Source: Azospirillum halopraeferens DSM 3675 (GTDB taxonomy: Bacteria > Pseudomonadota > Alphaproteobacteria > Azospirillales > Azospirillaceae). Taken from it: a stretch of DNA of 64,000 nucleotides. Of this stretch, positions 60,907-64,000 are shown one piece after another; the first letter of the stretch is position 1; each line of letters starts with the position of its first letter. The notes under the pieces are model-generated. The model saw only the letters and a program-made list of their open reading frames with translations, was not told the origin of the DNA and searched no databases. Where the stretch lies: contig NZ_AUCF01000028.1 in NCBI RefSeq assembly GCF_000429625.1, forward strand, positions 1 to 64,000, read 5' to 3'. The position numbers and the translations under genes are program-made.

Positions 60907-62418
60907 TCACTCCCGGCGGGATGGCCGTTGGGGGGACGGGGGGACGGCCGGGGAATGGCCGTCCCGGTCCGGGCTGTGGGCGTAGCCGCTCAGAATCCGT
61001 TCGTAACCTCGAAAGGGACCGACGAGACGCATCCCGCGACCGGTGATCTCGAATTCCCGGAGCGCCGGGTCGAAGCCGCTGTTGCGCACCTTGAGAATGG
61101 ACAGGACGCGGCGGGTGGTCGCCTCGACCTCCACATGGCGCAGGGCGATCAGGCATTCGGCCAGGGAGGAGATGCCGCGGATGGGCACCTCCAGCGCCGG
61201 TCCGAGGATGGTGGAGGACTCCAGCGTGTAGAGCGTGGTCACGCCGCGGACCCGCAACTCGTTGGACAGGGCGGCGACAAATCGGCTCATCCGCTGCGGA
61301 TCGGCGGTCGACTCGACGATGGCACCGAGCCCGTCGACGAACAGCCGACGGGCCCCGCGCCGCTCCACCGCGTCGAGCAGCCGATAGCCCAATTCATCCA
61401 GGAGGTTCTCCCCCTGCGCCTGCCAGACGATGTCCACCGCGCCCCGCGCCTCCAGCCCCGCAAGGTCGATGCCCAGCGACTCCGCCTTGACCCTCAACCG
61501 GTCCGGCGTCTCATAGAAGCCAAACAGCAGTCCCGGATCGTCCTCACGCGCGCTCGCGAGGAACTGCAGTCCGGCCGTCGTCTTGCCGGTGCCGGTCGGG
61601 CCGAACAGGACCGTGGTGGAGGCACGGAAGAAGCCGCCGTCCAGGACCTCGTCCAGCCCGTCCACGCCGCTCGCCACACGCTCGTGCGTCGCGTGGTCGG
61701 GCCGCGAAGGCGTTGCGAAGGCGGCCTCGATGCGCGGAAAGACGACAAGGCCGTTGCCGGTGATGCGAAAGGCGTGGCGGCCGCGCAGCGAGGCGCTGCC
61801 GCGGAACTTGCGCACGAGCAGGCTGCGCTCCGTCCGCACGTCGACCACCCGGTCGTCCAGTTCGATCAGACCGTCCACCATGGTGTGTTCCGGGCTGACG
61901 CGGCCCGTGCCGCCGCTGGTCAGCAGCAGCGTCGTGCAGTCGTTCATCGCCGCGTGCATCTGCACCTCGTGGATGAACTTCTTGAACTCGCGGTCCGACG
62001 GGGCCGTTTCCTCCGCCGCCACCAGGCCGTCGAGGACCACCAGGCTGGCGCGCTGCCCGCGGATTTCCCGGCGCAGCATGTCCAGTAACCCTTTCAGCCC
62101 GTCGTCCTCCAGCATCTTGAAGGCGCTGACGTAATAGAGCCGGTCGGGAATGGCCCCTTCGTCGTAGAAGCTCATGGCGCCGAGGTGCTGCAGCATGCGG
62201 GCGTGCGATTCGGCCAGCAGCGTCACATAGACCGCCCGCCCGCCGCGGGCCACGTGGTTGAAGCACATCTGGTTGGCCAGGATCGTCTTGCCGGCACCCG
62301 GCACGCCCTGGACGATGTAGACCCCACCCCTGAGAAATCCGCCGCTCAACACCCGGTCGAGGCCGGCAATGCCGCTCGGTACGCGCATCAGGGACAGGTC
62401 GTTCCGGGGTTCGGTCAT
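60907..62418 (-). CDS. KaiC-like double-domain RecA-superfamily ATPase
   Basis: A protein of about 503 residues with two KaiC domains. Domain 1 begins with VPSGIAGLDRVLSGGFLRGG and Walker A VQGVPGAGKTILANQM (near residue 38). Domain 2 begins with VASGVDGLDEVLDGGFFRAS and has Walker A FGPTGTGKTTAGLQFL (near residue 265). Both Walker B strands are visible (ASLVVLDGL and RRLFVDGLG), and ESSTILG lies in domain 2. No kaiA or kaiB is nearby, so this is the standalone signalling type rather than a circadian clock. ATG 62418 (MTEPRNDL) fits the family start, although the Shine-Dalgarno is weak. It heads an operon with a response regulator and a GNAT gene. Confidence 0.88.
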   Translation of the reverse strand: MTEPRNDLSLMRVPSGIAGLDRVLSGGFLRGGVYIVQGVPGAGKTILANQMCFNHVARGGRAVYVTLLAESHARMLQHLGAMSFYDEGAIPDRLYYVSAFKMLEDDGLKGLLDMLRREIRGQRASLVVLDGLVAAEETAPSDREFKKFIHEVQMHAAMNDCTTLLLTSGGTGRVSPEHTMVDGLIELDDRVVDVRTERSLLVRKFRGSASLRGRHAFRITGNGLVVFPRIEAAFATPSRPDHATHERVASGVDGLDEVLDGGFFRASTTVLFGPTGTGKTTAGLQFLASAREDDPGLLFGFYETPDRLRVKAESLGIDLAGLEARGAVDIVWQAQGENLLDELGYRLLDAVERRGARRLFVDGLGAIVESTADPQRMSRFVAALSNELRVRGVTTLYTLESSTILGPALEVPIRGISSLAECLIALRHVEVEATTRRVLSILKVRNSGFDPALREFEITGRGMRLVGPFRGYERILSGYAHSPDRDGHSPAVPPSPQRPSRRE

Positions 62419-62632
62419 GGGCCGGTCAGTCTGCTGGTGGTTGCGCCGTAGTGGCAGCCGGTGTGGGTCGGCGACCGCGCCACCACCCTGCACGACGCGG
62501 GAGAAATCGACAAGCCGCATGGGGAAGCGGCCCGGCCGGCCCATGCTAGCGATCGCCAATGATTTGTGTACAGGCGGATCGTGGTAGGCCGGAGGTGCAG
62601 GACGCCGCGGTAAGGTGTAGAGGACATGGCCG

Positions 62633-64000
62633 TCAACGAAACCCGGCCTGTCCCAGAAGCGCATAGAAGTCGCGCAGGGCGCGCTGTTGCATGGCGGGAT
62701 CGACGATGTCGGCGACGTAGCGTCGTTCGAAATTCGGCTGGCGCAGGTGGTCGATCACGCGGCGGCGGACGATGTCCAGCGCCTTGCGGCTTTGCAGCGT
62801 GCCGGGGGCACAGAGCTGGATCAGCCGGTTGGCGCGCAGGCGCAGCACGTCCTCCGGGTTGTCCAGGCGCTCGACCACCCGGCTGTTCTGGATGTAGGCG
62901 CACAGCAGGTCGTCCACGTTGTCCGCCAGCCGGCCGCGCAGCGGTTCGGCAAGGGCTGAGCCGGCCACCTGCCGGTACAGACGGGTCAGCGCCTCCAGAT
63001 TGTCCTTGATGGGGCGGTTGCGGTCGACGAAGCGGGCGAACGCCCCGGCGTCGCCGGTGAGCCGCTCCAGCGCGTCCCCCACCTCCGCGGCGTGGCCGCG
63101 GCCGATGTCCGATCCGGCCAGCGCCATCAGGAAGCGCACGCGGTCGGCGGCATCGGGCAGGCGGGCGGGCACCTCGGCGATCGCCTGGCGGCGGCCGGGG
63201 GCACCGCCCGCCTCCAGAAAGCGCATGTAGCGCCGGACCAGCGCCTCCGCCATGGCGGGGCCGCCGAACAGCCCGTCGGGGCCGCTGGCCGCGGCCAGCA
63301 CCCGGTCGAAGGCGTCGCGTTCGCCGCCGGGGTCGGCGCGGTTCAGCGCCGGGGTGCCGCGGAGCTGCCGGCGCACCAGGTCGACCAGCACGCGGCGCGT
63401 CTCGTCCAGGTCGTGGAAGGCCAGCAGTTCGCTGAGCTGCAGCGCCCGGTCGTCGTCGCTGCGGCCGGCCGGCGACAGGCGGCCGCGCGACAGGTCCATG
63501 ACGCTGCACAGGGCCTCGGCCAGGTTGCGCTGCGTGCCCAGCAGATCCTGCACCACCGAGGGCGCGCCCAGGACGTCGGCGATGACGCCGTCCACCAGGA
63601 CCAGCGGGCGGTCGGTCAGGCCGCCGTCCTCGCGCACCAGTTCCGACAGGAAGTCCAGCTTGGCCAGCCAGTTGCGCATCTGCACCAGGTCGCGCGACAG
63701 CACCACGCGGGCCAGGAAGTCGCGCTCCTCCGGGGCCGGTGCGTCGCCCAGCGCCTCGTAGGCGGGGCGGATGCCGGTGCGCGCGATCTGCGGCAGGTCC
63801 TTGCGGGCCGACGCCGTGCGCGCCCGCTCCGTCATGGCGTCGACGACCGCGAAGATCTCGTCGCGCCGGGCGCGGCCGTCGCCGCCGCAGCGGTCGGCCT
63901 GCAGGGCCGCCACCCGCCCGACCGCCGAGGGCACCAGGCTGTCCTTGTCGCGCAGCCGCTTCAGCTCGCCGTAATTGTGCATGATCTCGGTGGGCGTGAC
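62633..64000 (-). CDS. Large protein of unknown function (probably 5'-truncated by the window edge)
   Basis: At least 449 residues from ATG 63982, but the frame stays open to the window edge with VTPTEI before that Met, so the real start may lie outside. The visible part is almost wholly helical, with many Arg, Leu and Asp, for example FLARVVLSRDLVQMRNWLAK, DDDRALQLSELLAFHDLDET, GDALERLTGDAGAFARFVDR and VERLDNPEDVLRLRANRLIQ. No catalytic motif, signal or membrane helix is seen. The VTPTEI end could be the tail of a preceding sensor domain, such as a cyclic-nucleotide-binding fold; this is a guess. Located upstream of the KaiC-like operon, 214 bp away. Confidence 0.65.
   Translation of the reverse strand, partial: VTPTEIMHNYGELKRLRDKDSLVPSAVGRVAALQADRCGGDGRARRDEIFAVVDAMTERARTASARKDLPQIARTGIRPAYEALGDAPAPEERDFLARVVLSRDLVQMRNWLAKLDFLSELVREDGGLTDRPLVLVDGVIADVLGAPSVVQDLLGTQRNLAEALCSVMDLSRGRLSPAGRSDDDRALQLSELLAFHDLDETRRVLVDLVRRQLRGTPALNRADPGGERDAFDRVLAAASGPDGLFGGPAMAEALVRRYMRFLEAGGAPGRRQAIAEVPARLPDAADRVRFLMALAGSDIGRGHAAEVGDALERLTGDAGAFARFVDRNRPIKDNLEALTRLYRQVAGSALAEPLRGRLADNVDDLLCAYIQNSRVVERLDNPEDVLRLRANRLIQLCAPGTLQSRKALDIVRRRVIDHLRQPNFERRYVADIVDPAMQQRALRDFYALLGQAGFR

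Noticed and set aside
60907..62418. Circadian clock cluster around the KaiC-like gene
   Set aside because: No KaiA or KaiB gene is in the window; KaiC-like proteins with response regulators are common outside clocks.

Overview
The window is a contiguous, gene-dense, very GC-rich chromosomal segment, almost certainly from an alphaproteobacterium of the Rhodospirillales/Azospirillum type. The support for this is the flagellin-FlbT pair (FlbT is an alphaproteobacterial flagellar regulator), giant TPR-glycosyltransferase proteins, ECF sigma/anti-sigma, FeoAABC, OxyR-AhpCF and Ohr/OhrR sets, a PrpE-type acyl-CoA synthetase, and codon use dominated by G/C in third positions. I see no rRNA, tRNA, CRISPR array, transposase or phage gene. 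Genus assignment is inference only.

Region 1 (1-12.7 kb) is a motility block. It holds the 3' end of a flagellin gene with a strong terminator, then flbT overlapping a 1,966-residue protein made of three TPR-plus-GT-B modules. A convergent 1,207-residue protein has two more such modules, and a divergent gene encodes a TPR-methyltransferase. Two small proteins follow that look FlaG-like and YjfB-like. The TPR plus GT-B layout is that of FlmG, the flagellin glycosyltransferase of Caulobacter. I read the block as a flagellin-modification cluster with five such modules, some carrying nearly identical DNA patches (2865-3159, 4653-4947, 8379-8673).

Region 2 (12.7-23.5 kb) holds an ECF sigma/anti-sigma pair with a candidate self-promoter, a PQQ-type aldose dehydrogenase, prpE, DedA and LysE membrane proteins with overlapping 3' ends, and a small zinc-ribbon protein. 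It also has an ABC ATPase overlapping a lipoprotein hydrolase, and a divergent HxlR regulator/NAD(P)-binding reductase pair.

Region 3 (23.5-37.2 kb) carries tamB, the ferrous-iron operon feoA-feoA-feoB-feoC, and a peroxide-defence cluster. That cluster is a di-heme cytochrome c peroxidase, a TorC-type pentaheme quinol dehydrogenase without a TorA partner, ahpF, ahpC and divergent oxyR. A perfect 23-bp palindrome lies between ahpC and oxyR, and a triple 26-bp hairpin repeat covers the ahpC stop codon.

Region 4 (37.3-54.2 kb) is mixed housekeeping and accessory: YnfA, an AI-2E-family permease, a degP-response regulator-histidine kinase operon, YciB, a penicillin acylase/GH3 pair, a dienelactone hydrolase, a DUF29 protein, a DHA2 efflux pump, ohrR/ohr with two inverted 20-bp operators, and fetAB. 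Two copies of a 119-120 bp hairpin-rich dispersed element (37930-38048 and 49858-49977) lie here in opposite orientations, each supplying the stop codon of a neighbouring gene.

Region 5 (54.2-64 kb) is a signalling block on the minus strand. A CheB-CheR-PAS protein is translationally coupled to a hybrid histidine kinase. Upstream of these is a KaiC-like double ATPase, response regulator and GNAT operon. A large protein of unknown function runs off the right edge.
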